A DNA stretch of 64,000 bases from Thermoplasmata archaeon (lineage in GTDB: Archaea; Thermoplasmatota; Thermoplasmata; Lutacidiplasmatales; UBA184). Each line of letters opens with the position of its first letter. The first letter of the stretch is position 1. A program made the translations under genes and the position numbers. Shown here piece by piece: positions 34,865-43,080 of this stretch. The notes below the pieces were generated by a model that was not told where the DNA came from, ran no database searches, and saw nothing but the letters and a program-made list of their open reading frames with translations. Where the stretch lies: the NCBI GenBank assembly GCA_022749815.1, contig JAKIWV010000003.1:284048-348047 (forward strand). Reading direction: 5' to 3'.

Positions 34865-36090
34865 GCGAAGAACCGGACAGAGCGCCCCCCATCGAGCGCC
34901 GCCGACGGGCCCCCTTCGATCCTCTGCCGGAGTGGGTGGGCCCGTCTACGCGCCTCGTGCACGGGGCCCGGCGACCCGAGTTGAACGCGGGCGCCGTCGT
35001 CCCTCCGATCTATCAAACATCGACCTATCACTTTCCGGAGGCCTTCTCGGAGGCGGCCGGCCACGGCGGGACGTACCTCTACACTCGAGGGCAGAACCCC
35101 ACCCAAGAGGTCGTGGCGGAGTTGCTGCGGGGGCTCGAGCAAGGGGAATCTTGCAAAGTCTACGCCTCCGGCATGGGAGCTCTGGCCGCCGTCCTGTTCT
35201 CGCTCGCGGAGTCGGGGGACGAGATCGTGGCGTTGGACCATCTCTACGGCGGTATGGTCGACCTGCTTCGGTGGGTCGGCCCGCGGTACGGTCTCAACGT
35301 CAGATGGGTGACGGCCGAGGAGGCGAAGCACCCCGAGGCGGTGGTCGGCGAGAAGACTCGGATCGTTTTCCTGGAAAGCCCGACGAACCCGCTGCTCTGG
35401 GTCCACGACCTGGCACACTGGTCCAAGGTCGCAGACGCGGCGGGCGCCCTCGTAGTGGTGGACAACACCTTCGCCACCCCGATCAATCAACGGCCGCTCG
35501 AGCTGGGAGCGGACCTGGTCGTGCACAGCGCGACCAAGTACCTCGGTGGCCACGCCGACCTGATCGCGGGGGCGGTCGTCGGCCCCCGGAACCTGCTCGA
35601 CCGCATCGACCCAATGGAGACGCTCGGTTCGGTACTCGACCCCTTCGCCGCTTTCCTGTTGGCGCGGGGCCTCCGGACACTTGCCCTCCGTGTGGGACGA
35701 GCCAACGAGAACGGGACGCGGCTCGCGGCGGCGCTGGAGAACCATCCCAAGGTCGAGCGGGTGTACTACCCAGGGTTCGGCGACCCGGTGCAAGACGAGA
35801 TCGCCCGCCGCCAAATGAGTGGACGGGGAGGGATGGTCACCCTCGTGATACGAGGCGGCGCGGGGGCGCCTCTTCGATTCCTTCGAAAGCTCCGTCTGGT
35901 CCACGTCGCGGCGAGCCTGGGCAGCGTGGAGAGTTTGGCCAGCGTGCCGGGACAAACGTCCCACCGGCACTTGTCCGCTGCGGCCCTAGCGGCCCGCGGA
36001 ATTGTTCCAGGCCTTGTGCGGCTTTCGCTGGGGATCGAGGAACCGGACGACCTAGTTCGCGACCTGACCGAAGCGTTAGACGCGGTCTAG
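34861..36090 (+). CDS. Second Cys/Met-metabolism PLP enzyme
   Basis: The 409-residue protein is a paralogue of the enzyme at 19562. It has YTRGQNPTQEVVAELLRGLE, YASGMGALAAVLF, ESPTNPLLWVHDLA, DNTFATPINQRPLELGADL, and the Schiff-base lysine in VHSATKYLGGHAD. The N-terminal 30 residues are an additional Pro/Arg-rich extension. Candidates are cystathionine gamma-synthase/lyase, O-acylhomoserine sulfhydrylase or methionine gamma-lyase; sequence alone does not decide. TTG 34861 overlaps the nadM stop, and no other start fits better. Confidence 0.85.
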   Translation: MSEEPDRAPPIERRRRAPFDPLPEWVGPSTRLVHGARRPELNAGAVVPPIYQTSTYHFPEAFSEAAGHGGTYLYTRGQNPTQEVVAELLRGLEQGESCKVYASGMGALAAVLFSLAESGDEIVALDHLYGGMVDLLRWVGPRYGLNVRWVTAEEAKHPEAVVGEKTRIVFLESPTNPLLWVHDLAHWSKVADAAGALVVVDNTFATPINQRPLELGADLVVHSATKYLGGHADLIAGAVVGPRNLLDRIDPMETLGSVLDPFAAFLLARGLRTLALRVGRANENGTRLAAALENHPKVERVYYPGFGDPVQDEIARRQMSGRGGMVTLVIRGGAGAPLRFLRKLRLVHVAASLGSVESLASVPGQTSHRHLSAAALAARGIVPGLVRLSLGIEEPDDLVRDLTEALDAV

Positions 36091-36109
36091 CCTCTCGCGC
36101 GAAGTGCGG

Positions 36110-36116
36110 TTATATG
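36110..36116 (+). promoter_or_regulatory. TATA box for tRNA-Thr
   Basis: TTATATG is centred 28 nt before the 5' end of the tRNA, consistent with transcription starting at or just before the mature end. Confidence 0.6.
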
Positions 36117-36140
36117 GGGACTTCCTCGTCCCCGCCCGAC

Positions 36141-36213
36141 GCCACCGTAGCTCAGTTGGCAGAGCAGCTGATTCGTAATCAGCAGGTCGAGGGTTCAAGT
36201 CCCTCCGGTGGCT
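36141..36213 (+). tRNA. tRNA-Thr (anticodon CGT)
   Basis: The 73-nt sequence folds as a standard cloverleaf: acceptor GCCACCG/CGGTGGC, D-stem GCTC/GAGC, anticodon stem GCTGA/TCAGC with loop TTCGTAA (anticodon CGT), T-stem GAGGG/CCCTC with loop TTCAAGT, and discriminator T. There is no intron and no encoded CCA. A T-rich stretch (TTTCTTT at about 36239) may terminate transcription. The convergent methyltransferase gene reaches into its T-arm (19-nt overlap). Confidence 0.95.
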
Positions 36214-37343
36214 CGGGATTCCCCGAACCCCGGCGCTTTCTTTCTCGCCGAACCGGGTTTCGCGGCCAACAGTAGTACTGCGCCCCCGGTACCGACGAAG
36301 TGCGCCGCAACGTCGGCCGGAAGCTTGGCCGCCTTCGCGTATGGCTCTAGATCGGGTTCCTCGACGCGCACCCCCGCAAACCCGGCTTTCCGAGCAAGCT
36401 CTGCCAGCTCGTTCGGTTCATAGAATCGGCACCTCGAAGCGAAGGGTTCGGGAGCTGCCGGTGTTCCCTGAGCCGCCGCAGTGTCGGTGAAAATCGCGAG
36501 TCGTCCCCCCGGGGCCAAGGCCCGGAACATCTCACGGAGCGCTCCCATGGGAGCAGGGAAGAAGTTGAAGACACCCGTGCAGACGCACGAGGTGAACGAG
36601 TCGCTGTCGACCGGCAGATCGTCCGCGCTGCCCGCGACGACATCAAGTCGTCCTGCCTCGATCGCGGTTCGGTTCACGTCTTGCGCTAGCCGGACCATTT
36701 CTAGACTGTGGTCGATTCCGACGGCGGAGCAGCCGGACTCAAGCGCCTTGCGAAGAAACGCCCCTCCTCCACATCCGACATCCACCAGACGGTCGGAAGA
36801 AGTAAGGTGGAGGCGGTCCAGTATCAGGAGGAAGTTCGGCCAGTGGTAGGTGGGGTCCCGATACGTGGCGAGGGCGGATTCCCCTGAGGGCCTCCTGGCT
36901 TGTTGATCCATGACCCAATCTCCGAATCCGACCGGGCTGAACTGGCGATAGATTGCCGGAAGCAACACCACGGCGGCCCAATCTCCTATCTCGCCTCCCG
37001 CGCTCCTTAGCGACGCCTTCCAGCCCAGAATTTCCAAAGTGACGAGGGACCCTCGCGCCGCCTCTTCGAAGCGGAGGCGCAAGCTGACGTCAGGGGAGTC
37101 GGTCCAATCTACGGGCTTCACGGTGACCCGAAGCTCATGTCCCGGTTTCCAAGTCGAGACGATACCAAACTCGGATTCCCCGTCTTTCAGCGTCCCACCT
37201 GCGTGCCCTTCGAGTCCAAACCCGGCCCTAGCTAAGCTGTCCCCGAGCTGTCGGACAACGAGTCGGTACGCCTCGTCAGGAGGCTGATCGACCGAGAATC
37301 GGAGGAGGAGGTCCGGCGCGCGCGTGCGGTCCTTGACCGGCAT
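36195..37343 (-). CDS. SRPBCC domain fused to a SAM-dependent methyltransferase
   Basis: The N-terminal 150 residues resemble an AHSA1/SRPBCC lipid- or ligand-binding domain (LLLRFSVDQPPDEAYRLV start, strand-rich, ending LPAIYRQFSP). The C-terminal half is a class I methyltransferase with motif I VDVGCGGGAFLRKALESG, GIDHSLEMV, and LAPGGRLAIFTDT. The fusion suggests the SRPBCC part presents a hydrophobic substrate, which is inference. ATG 37343 lies 26 nt downstream of a TTTAAT box, supporting a leaderless start. The stop codon falls within the T-loop of tRNA-Thr on the other strand. Confidence 0.75.
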   Translation of the reverse strand: MPVKDRTRAPDLLLRFSVDQPPDEAYRLVVRQLGDSLARAGFGLEGHAGGTLKDGESEFGIVSTWKPGHELRVTVKPVDWTDSPDVSLRLRFEEAARGSLVTLEILGWKASLRSAGGEIGDWAAVVLLPAIYRQFSPVGFGDWVMDQQARRPSGESALATYRDPTYHWPNFLLILDRLHLTSSDRLVDVGCGGGAFLRKALESGCSAVGIDHSLEMVRLAQDVNRTAIEAGRLDVVAGSADDLPVDSDSFTSCVCTGVFNFFPAPMGALREMFRALAPGGRLAIFTDTAAAQGTPAAPEPFASRCRFYEPNELAELARKAGFAGVRVEEPDLEPYAKAAKLPADVAAHFVGTGGAVLLLAAKPGSARKKAPGFGESRATGGT

Positions 37344-37366
37344 GCGACCGAGACCAAGGGATTTGG

Positions 37367-37372
37367 ATTAAA
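37367..37372 (-). promoter_or_regulatory. TATA box for the SRPBCC-methyltransferase gene
   Basis: The minus strand reads GTTTAATCC, centred about 26 nt before ATG 37343, the leaderless spacing. Confidence 0.55.
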
Positions 37373-37510
37373 CGTTTCGAACCGTCTGACGAACGAGTTC
37401 CCCAAAGTGATAGGGGCTCGTGAGAGACCGTAGACTCTGACCCTTTGAAGGTGCCCCTCCGGTGGCGGGCCTAAGCGACGGAAGGCCCAAGGCGGGCTCC
37501 GTCCACCCAG

Positions 37511-37969
37511 ATGACCGGTCCAATGTGGATTCCGACGCGCGCTCAGCGGCTGGCCCTCGCCACGGCGGGAGCTGCCGGACTTGCGGGGACATTGATCATG
37601 AGCTTCATTGGGCCCGTTACCGTAGAGACGTATGGACCGGCACCGGCTAATGCGATGCTCCAGCTCCAACTCCTGGAAGCAACAACGGTCCTCAGCGCGG
37701 TCGTGCTGGTTCTCGCGGGCTGGAGGAGCTTCGGGTTGACTGAAGGCCTCCCCTTAGTTGCCGGCTTGGGTGCAATTGTGGTAGGAGGATTCCTGGCGTT
37801 TGGTGTGGTGGCTCCGACGGGGCACGGGGCCTATACCGACCCGTATGGTCTGCAGGGGACGATCCTCATTGGCTGGGGGCTGGTTGCATGCGTGCTCACG
37901 ATTCTTTCCCCATGGATTCGGGACCGGCTGGTTCGGATTAAATCGCGCGGTCCTCAACCTGCACGATAG
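37511..37969 (+). CDS. Small integral membrane protein
   Basis: The 152-residue protein has four predicted membrane segments (about 18-36, 55-72, 80-100 and 118-138) and a short basic tail. There is no recognisable motif. The start is ATG 37511; ATG 37523 is an equally possible alternative. No clear TATA element or ribosome-binding site precedes it, so support rests on the hydrophobic pattern and length. The function is unknown. Confidence 0.5.
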   Translation: MTGPMWIPTRAQRLALATAGAAGLAGTLIMSFIGPVTVETYGPAPANAMLQLQLLEATTVLSAVVLVLAGWRSFGLTEGLPLVAGLGAIVVGGFLAFGVVAPTGHGAYTDPYGLQGTILIGWGLVACVLTILSPWIRDRLVRIKSRGPQPAR

Positions 37970-38428
37970 GGGCATTCTCCGAGCGACCTGATCGGCACCT
38001 TCGCCGCTCCGTGGGCTTCCGGGAATCGAATCCACTCACGGACCCCATCGTTTCCACTCGGGTGGGAAGGGACCTGCTGACCGTGCGACCGCCAGTTGGT
38101 GCCAGCTGTCGCCCTGAGTTCCATTTCGAAATTGCCAGCGGCAAGGGACCTGAACTTTCAGCCAAGTCGGCACGGTGCCTGACTTTCGGGAGGGCCAGGA
38201 AAGTGGGCCTCTCAATGAGGGCTGGACGGACCCGACCGATTGATCGCGAGTAAAACTCCCCGAGCGTCTTGGACTGGCGCCTGTCGCGGCCGCGGTGAGT
38301 CTGCCCAGTGACCTAAGTTCCGCCGTAGGAGGGAAACGACGCTCAACCCCTTCAGATCGACTCGCACGAGAGAACCTACATGCTCCGGTCATATCTCCGA
38401 GTGAGAATCGCCGATAGGGGATGGAGGA
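37970..38428. other. Intergenic region without a supported gene
   Basis: This 459-nt stretch has short open frames on both strands, none with protein-like patterns or start signals. I see no RNA gene or repeat in it. It may hold the promoter of the following gene, but the only AT-rich element is a weak TCATATCT near 38389. Confidence 0.4.
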
Positions 38429-38884
38429 TTGTCCACGCTCACTCGGTTACGACATGTCATAGCCGGTATACCCCGGGGGAAGGTAATCACCTATGGCCAA
38501 GTGGCGGAAGCCGGGGGATTCCCGGGTGCGGCGCGCCTAACCGTGTGGGCGCTCCAGAGGGGGGAGGGACTGCCGTGGCATCGCGTGGTCGGCGCCCGTG
38601 GTCGAATCGCTTTGCTTGGCGACCTAGGCGACGAACAGCGGCTACGACTCCAGATAGAAGGCGTAACCTTCCGAGGGGGTCGAGTCCGCATGGAGCTTCA
38701 TAACTGGACCCCGAGAATTCGTGGCCATCTGGCTCGCCGACCGAGTGCCAAACCAGCTAGATCCAAAACGAAGAAGCCATCTCATCGGCGGGGAGGGCCT
38801 GGTCGCTTCTCCGCAAGTTCGACCGAGCCACCACGATCTCCTCGCGCCGTGGCCGTGAACCCTTTGGGCAAGTCCCCCCGGTGA
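38429..38884 (+). CDS. Alkyltransferase-like DNA-binding protein (ATL)
   Basis: The first 90 residues match the DNA-binding domain of O6-alkylguanine alkyltransferases: GIPRGKVITYGQVAEAGGFPGAARLTVWAL and LPWHRVVGARGRI. The catalytic PCHRV cysteine is replaced by tryptophan (PWHRV), which is the signature of ATL proteins. Those bind alkylated guanine and flag it for nucleotide excision repair instead of repairing it. A Lys/Arg/Pro-rich tail of about 60 residues follows, which ATL proteins usually lack. TTG 38429 is the only start after the in-frame stop at 38402. Confidence 0.82.
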   Translation: MSTLTRLRHVIAGIPRGKVITYGQVAEAGGFPGAARLTVWALQRGEGLPWHRVVGARGRIALLGDLGDEQRLRLQIEGVTFRGGRVRMELHNWTPRIRGHLARRPSAKPARSKTKKPSHRRGGPGRFSASSTEPPRSPRAVAVNPLGKSPR

Positions 38885-39128
38885 AACCGCCCGAACGTAC
38901 GAGTCCCCTGGCTACCCTGCACCTCAACGATGACGTCGCCCGGAGGACTCCGGAACATTGCACCGCCGTGCGACCGCCACTCGGTACCGAAGGGGATCCG
39001 GCATTCTGAGCTCGAGCGCTCGGCACCCACGCACGTTTCCCTCGAGACGCGAGTCGGGGCCGATCGGCAGAGACATTTCCGGGCGCCAACGGTTACTACC
39101 AGCGAGGTCGCGGGTTTGGAGACGAACC

Positions 39129-39866
39129 TTACGAATCCCTGGGTCCGACGAAACGGTATATGTCACGGAACCCGAGGTGTCGGCCGGGCGGCACCCGTCG
39201 GACCAATTCCCAGTCTTCAGCCGCCATCAGCGCTTCGAGGACAAAGGGCGACCAAATGGCCTCGGCAGCATGGAGAGGCTGCCCGGACCCTCGGAAGTGG
39301 ACCGAGTAGGGAAACAGACCCGCCTCTGTATCCACTCCCCGTCGGGCTATGGAGAGGAATCTTCCGCGGACCTTTTGGACCTCCTTGCCGCGCGTCTTTC
39401 GTTTTCCCTCGGCCATCCGCCGGATCCCATCCTCGTAGTCGACGATGAGGGTCGTCCCCCGATGCACGTTTCGTCGAACCTTCCTGAGGAATCTCGCCAC
39501 GTCGAAGGCCGTCAAGTGACACATCGGGCCGATCAAGGTGAGCGTATCGAACCTGCCGGGCAGCGCCACTCGGGTAAGATCAGAGAGCACGAAAGCGCAC
39601 CGCGATCGCAACTGCTCTGCGGTTCTCCGAGCTTCGCGGATCATGTCCGGATTCAGGTCCACTCCTACGTAGCGTCGCCCTCTTCGTTCGAGCACGAAAC
39701 CGAGCACGCCCCCTCCACACCCGAGGTCGAGAACCCTTCGTCCTAGAGCTCGTCCGGCTGCTTTCACGAGCACTCTCATTGCGCGGACGCGCGCCCGGTT
39801 TGAAAACGCGTAACGACGATAGTCCTCCACTCGCCGGTAAATCAGGGACAGATTGGTTCTCGGCAT
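39129..39866 (-). CDS. Class I SAM-dependent methyltransferase
   Basis: The 245-residue protein has motif I VLDLGCGGGVLGFVLERRG, the acidic GVDLNPDM after strand 2, FVLSDLTRVALPGRFD, and GPMCHLTAFD, a small-molecule methyltransferase pattern. The substrate cannot be told. ATG 39866 fits the fold's beginning (helices before motif I at about residue 45). It is a single gene, with no operon partner; the neighbouring ArsR gene lies about 70 nt upstream on the same strand. Confidence 0.8.
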   Translation of the reverse strand: MPRTNLSLIYRRVEDYRRYAFSNRARVRAMRVLVKAAGRALGRRVLDLGCGGGVLGFVLERRGRRYVGVDLNPDMIREARRTAEQLRSRCAFVLSDLTRVALPGRFDTLTLIGPMCHLTAFDVARFLRKVRRNVHRGTTLIVDYEDGIRRMAEGKRKTRGKEVQKVRGRFLSIARRGVDTEAGLFPYSVHFRGSGQPLHAAEAIWSPFVLEALMAAEDWELVRRVPPGRHLGFRDIYRFVGPRDS

Positions 39867-39935
39867 CAGCGGGGCCCGGGGTTTTGCCGTGGCAAAGACC
39901 GGAAAGAATGCGTCCGTCCAGTCCGAGAGGACGAA

Positions 39936-40253
39936 TCACCTCGCAGCGACTAGCTGTTCTTCGGTGAGGAGAATTCCCGCCTTCAGGAGGGCCTTCAAGT
40001 GGCCGGAGGCGACTCGGTAGAGGACGCGGGCCCCGTCCCGTCGTTCCCGCACGAGGCCGGCCTGGCGCAGAATGGCGAGGTGCTGGCTCATGTTGGGCTG
40101 GGAGGAAGGCTGCAATCGCTCGCACCCCCACAGCTCGCCCACGCTCTTCTCTCCCTCCAGCAAGCAGTTGAGGATCACCACCCGCCGAGGGTTGCTCAAG
40201 GCGGCGAAGAACTCCGCCAGTCGGTGGGCCTGTCGCTCGTCTTCAAGGGTCAC
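39936..40253 (-). CDS. ArsR-family transcriptional regulator
   Basis: The 105-residue winged-helix protein has FAALSNPRRVVILNCLLEGEKSVGEL, PNMSQHLAILRQAGLVRERRDG (recognition helix) and ARVLYRV (wing). Two cysteines, in LNCLL and GCERL, could sense sulfur species or metals. The gene diverges from a rhodanese-persulfide dioxygenase cluster, the arrangement known for the persulfide sensors BigR/SqrR, though the cysteine positions are not clearly theirs. GTG 40253 lies 25 nt from a TATA box. An inverted repeat (40292-40311) sits between the two promoters. Confidence 0.85.
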   Translation of the reverse strand: MTLEDERQAHRLAEFFAALSNPRRVVILNCLLEGEKSVGELWGCERLQPSSQPNMSQHLAILRQAGLVRERRDGARVLYRVASGHLKALLKAGILLTEEQLVAAR

Positions 40254-40273
40254 GATGTGTGAACGGGAAGTGG

Positions 40274-40282
40274 AATATTAAA
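40274..40282 (-). promoter_or_regulatory. TATA box for the ArsR gene
   Basis: The minus strand reads TTTAATATT, centred 25 nt before GTG 40253. Confidence 0.55.
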
Positions 40283-40291
40283 GTTTCTCAT

Positions 40292-40311
40292 ATATTCGCA
40301 TATACGAAGAT
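40292..40311. promoter_or_regulatory. Candidate ArsR operator
   Basis: ATATTCG and CGAAGAT form a 7-bp inverted repeat with one mismatch around a 6-nt CATATA spacer. The repeat lies between the divergent TATA boxes and abuts both, which suits a repressor controlling both directions. Confidence 0.45.
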
Positions 40312-40317
40312 TATTAT
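40311..40317 (+). promoter_or_regulatory. TATA box for the SRPBCC-rhodanese gene
   Basis: TTATTAT is centred about 26 nt before ATG 40340, indicating a leaderless transcript. It touches the candidate operator. Confidence 0.5.
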
Positions 40318-40339
40318 GGCATGATTCGTTCCGGTATCC

Positions 40340-41116
40340 ATGGACGAAACGCCCTTGCCCAAGTGCGTGGAGAGCTCGCTCGTGGTGAATGCAGGACCAG
40401 AACAGGTCTTCCCGCTCGTAGAAGACCCTCACTCGCTGATGAAGTGGGTTTCATTCCTTCGTCAAGTCCAGTGGGCCAAAGGGTCCGGGGTCGGAGCGAA
40501 AGACCGGTGTCAGATCGAGATCGCCGGCAGGAAGGTGTGGATGGGTGCCCAGGTCTACGTTTACGAGAAGAACGTCCGCATTGGGCGAAAGAGCGTGGAG
40601 GGAATGAAGATGGCGTCCGAAATTCGGCTCGTGCCGGAGGGCGGCGCCACACGTGTGCAATGGGTGATGTCCTATAGGCCCCCCCTGGGGCCGCTAGGAT
40701 CCCTGATGGATGCGTTGATGATGCGAAGGGCGATTCGTAAGGGGGTAGCGGCCTCGCTCGGGCGGCTGAAACGCCTCGCGGAATCGGGCTACCAACCTAT
40801 CCCCCACATGGGGGTGGACGACCTCCGCGATGCTTTTTCAAATGGGACGCCTCCAGTCTTGGTCGACGTTCGGGACCCCGAGGATTTCGCAAGGCCGAAC
40901 AGTGCGATTCCCGGGTCCCTCAACATCCCCATGGATCAGTTCCCGAACCGGGTCGGAGAATTGGAAAAGTTCCGGGGCCGCGAAATCGTGACGATCTGCT
41001 ACGCAGGTCGCATGGCGGGCGAGGCGGCCGAGCTGCTCCAGGGTCGCGGGTTCTCGCGGGCGAAGGTCCTCTTAGGCGGCCTCAGTTCCTGGAACGCCAC
41101 GGCCCGGCCGAGTTGA
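40340..41116 (+). CDS. SRPBCC domain fused to a rhodanese
   Basis: Residues about 1-150 are a polyketide-cyclase-like SRPBCC domain (SSLVVNAGPEQVFPLVEDP start). Residues about 157-255 are a rhodanese with LVDVRDPEDFARPNSAIPGSLNIP and the active-site loop ICYAGRMAG carrying Cys220. Rhodaneses move sulfane sulfur between thiols. Together with the downstream dioxygenase and the ArsR regulator, this suggests persulfide or sulfide handling. The role of the SRPBCC part is unclear; it may bind a hydrophobic sulfur carrier. Confidence 0.82.
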   Translation: MDETPLPKCVESSLVVNAGPEQVFPLVEDPHSLMKWVSFLRQVQWAKGSGVGAKDRCQIEIAGRKVWMGAQVYVYEKNVRIGRKSVEGMKMASEIRLVPEGGATRVQWVMSYRPPLGPLGSLMDALMMRRAIRKGVAASLGRLKRLAESGYQPIPHMGVDDLRDAFSNGTPPVLVDVRDPEDFARPNSAIPGSLNIPMDQFPNRVGELEKFRGREIVTICYAGRMAGEAAELLQGRGFSRAKVLLGGLSSWNATARPS

Positions 41117-41138
41117 GGAGGCTCCACCGAAGTGTAGC

Positions 41139-41825
41139 ATGCGGCTCATTCCTGTTCCCCGGGCTAAGACGGGTTGTATATCGTACATCATCGCAGATGG
41201 AGCCGCCGGGACCTGCCTGGTCGTCGACCCCCCTGAGGACCCGACGGCGGTCCTCCGCACGGTCGACGGTCTCCAGGCACGCGTTGTCGAGGTCCTCGAG
41301 ACGCATACCCACGCCGACCATGTCTCCGGTGCGCACCACGTTGGCCAGATGCTCGGGGTCCCGGTCCGACTCCCCTCCAAGAGCCAGGCAACATATTCGC
41401 ATCGTTCCTACGGAGATGCGGACGCCCTCCGAGTCGGAGACGTCGAGGTCCGCGCGCTTCATACGCCGGGGCACACGGCGGATTCCATGTCCCTGATCGT
41501 GGGGGGCCGTGCCCTCGTGGGTGACGCGCTCCTCGTAGGAACCGTGGGGCGGGGGGATTTCTATCCCCAGGGCATCGAGGAGCTCTACCACTCACTCTTC
41601 GACAAGTTGCTGACGTTCGACGATGAGCTGATGATCTACCCTGCCCACTTCGGGCCGCGTCATGGACTTCCCGAACGGACCTCGACCACCTTGGGAGAGG
41701 AACGCCGTACCAACGAAGCGCTCAACCAGAAGACCAAACCGGAGTTCGTCCGCTACATGAGCGAGGGGTGGCCCCCGAAACCGCAGGGCTGGGAGGAGAT
41801 TGTCGAGCGCAATCTCAAGGGGTAG
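41139..41825 (+). CDS. Metallo-beta-lactamase-fold protein, persulfide dioxygenase-like
   Basis: The 228-residue protein has the ETHTHADHVSG metal-binding motif, HTPGHTADS, and a late PAHFGPRHG, as in ETHE1/Blh-type persulfide dioxygenases that oxidise glutathione or other persulfides to sulfite. YIIADGAAGTCLVVDPP begins the fold. It lies 22 nt after the rhodanese gene, in the same order as bacterial sulfide-detoxification operons. Glyoxalase II-type hydrolase activity is the alternative; the operon favours the dioxygenase. Confidence 0.83.
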   Translation: MRLIPVPRAKTGCISYIIADGAAGTCLVVDPPEDPTAVLRTVDGLQARVVEVLETHTHADHVSGAHHVGQMLGVPVRLPSKSQATYSHRSYGDADALRVGDVEVRALHTPGHTADSMSLIVGGRALVGDALLVGTVGRGDFYPQGIEELYHSLFDKLLTFDDELMIYPAHFGPRHGLPERTSTTLGEERRTNEALNQKTKPEFVRYMSEGWPPKPQGWEEIVERNLKG

Positions 41826-43080
41826 TGTCTCTGCGCGAGGGGCGTTCGTTCTCCTTGCGGTCTCGAATCTCTTCGTCGGCCTGGTCGTCGGGACAGAGCG
41901 CACGCTGGTCCCCCTGCTCGGTGTTCAGGTCTTTGGTCTGGCTTCCGCCGTAGCCGCCCTCTCGTTCATCGCCACGTTCGGTGTCACGAAGGCGCTCGCC
42001 AACCTCGTCTCGGGTGCCTTTACTGGCACCCGAAGAACGCAGATCCTGATTGCCGGGTGGCTCGTCGGACTTCCCGTTCCCCTCCTGATCATGTTCGCCC
42101 CGTCCACCGCCTGGTGGATTGTGCTGTTTGCGAACGTCCTTCTCGGAGTGAACCAGGGGCTCTGCTGGTCCTCCACGGTCATGCTGATGATCGACCAGAT
42201 GCCGCCGGCACGTCGAGGATTTGCGGCGGGGGTCAACGAATTCGCGGGGTATGGTGGGGTCGGCCTGGCGGCCTTCGTCACCGGCTGGCTCGCGGCGGCC
42301 TATGGGATTCGACAGATTCCGTTCCTCCTCGGGTTCGTGGCGGACATCTTCGGCCTTCTCCTCGCCCTATGGCTGGCTCGAAACCTCGTGGCGGTTGCGG
42401 CGCTGAAGGTCGAGACTTCCTTCTCTCTCCGCGTCGATCGGTCGTTGAAGCGCTTCACCTTTCGCGAACGGGCCTTGCTGCCGTTCCATCAAGCTGGACT
42501 GGCGACGAACCTTAAGGATGGGATAGCGTGGGGCCTGTTCCCGCTGCTGTTCGCTACCCATGGGGTGAGCCTCCCCGAAATCGGGGTGCTCGTAGCCGCG
42601 TACCCCGCGACATGGGGCCTGGTCCAACTGGGCACGGGACCGCTCTCGGACAAGATCGGACGAGGGCTTCCGATTGTCGCAGGGATGGCGCTCCAGGCGG
42701 CCGCTCTCTTCGGTGTTGCACTCGGATCCGGATTCAATGAGTGGCTCTTCGCGATGGTTGTCCTGGGGTTGGGGACCGCCCTCGTGTACCCGACACTCCA
42801 GGCGGCCGTGGCGGATGCGGTGCGTTCCAGGGACAGGGATGAGGCGCTGGCCACCTACCGGTTCTGGAGGGATATGGGGTTCGTGGTGGGGGCGCTGGGC
42901 GGAGGTATCCTCGCCGATCGACTGGGGCTTCCGGAGACTATTCTCGCCACGGCGGTCATTGCCATGAGCGCGGGTGTCGTGGTTGGAACGGCCGCTCGCG
43001 GTTTCTTCCGGCCGGCTCGGGGAGCCGCCTTCCCCTCGCTGTCGGATGAACCGACTACCGCCGAGGGCGGAGCGAAGTAG
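41800..43080 (+). CDS. Major facilitator superfamily transporter
   Basis: The 426-residue protein has 12 predicted membrane segments and typical MFS loops, for example SGAFTGTRRTQ between helices 2 and 3 and DKIGRGLPIV in the second half. TTG 41800 overlaps the preceding gene by 26 nt and has GGGAGGAG just before it. The substrate is unknown. In comparable bacterial operons a permease exports sulfite, so export of a sulfur oxyanion is possible here, which is inference. Confidence 0.82.
   Translation: MSSAISRGSVSARGAFVLLAVSNLFVGLVVGTERTLVPLLGVQVFGLASAVAALSFIATFGVTKALANLVSGAFTGTRRTQILIAGWLVGLPVPLLIMFAPSTAWWIVLFANVLLGVNQGLCWSSTVMLMIDQMPPARRGFAAGVNEFAGYGGVGLAAFVTGWLAAAYGIRQIPFLLGFVADIFGLLLALWLARNLVAVAALKVETSFSLRVDRSLKRFTFRERALLPFHQAGLATNLKDGIAWGLFPLLFATHGVSLPEIGVLVAAYPATWGLVQLGTGPLSDKIGRGLPIVAGMALQAAALFGVALGSGFNEWLFAMVVLGLGTALVYPTLQAAVADAVRSRDRDEALATYRFWRDMGFVVGALGGGILADRLGLPETILATAVIAMSAGVVVGTAARGFFRPARGAAFPSLSDEPTTAEGGAK

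Noticed and set aside
38036-38392. 118-codon minus-strand frame in the gap before the ATL gene
   Set aside because: No homology pattern, no promoter spacing, Ser/Arg-rich composition.
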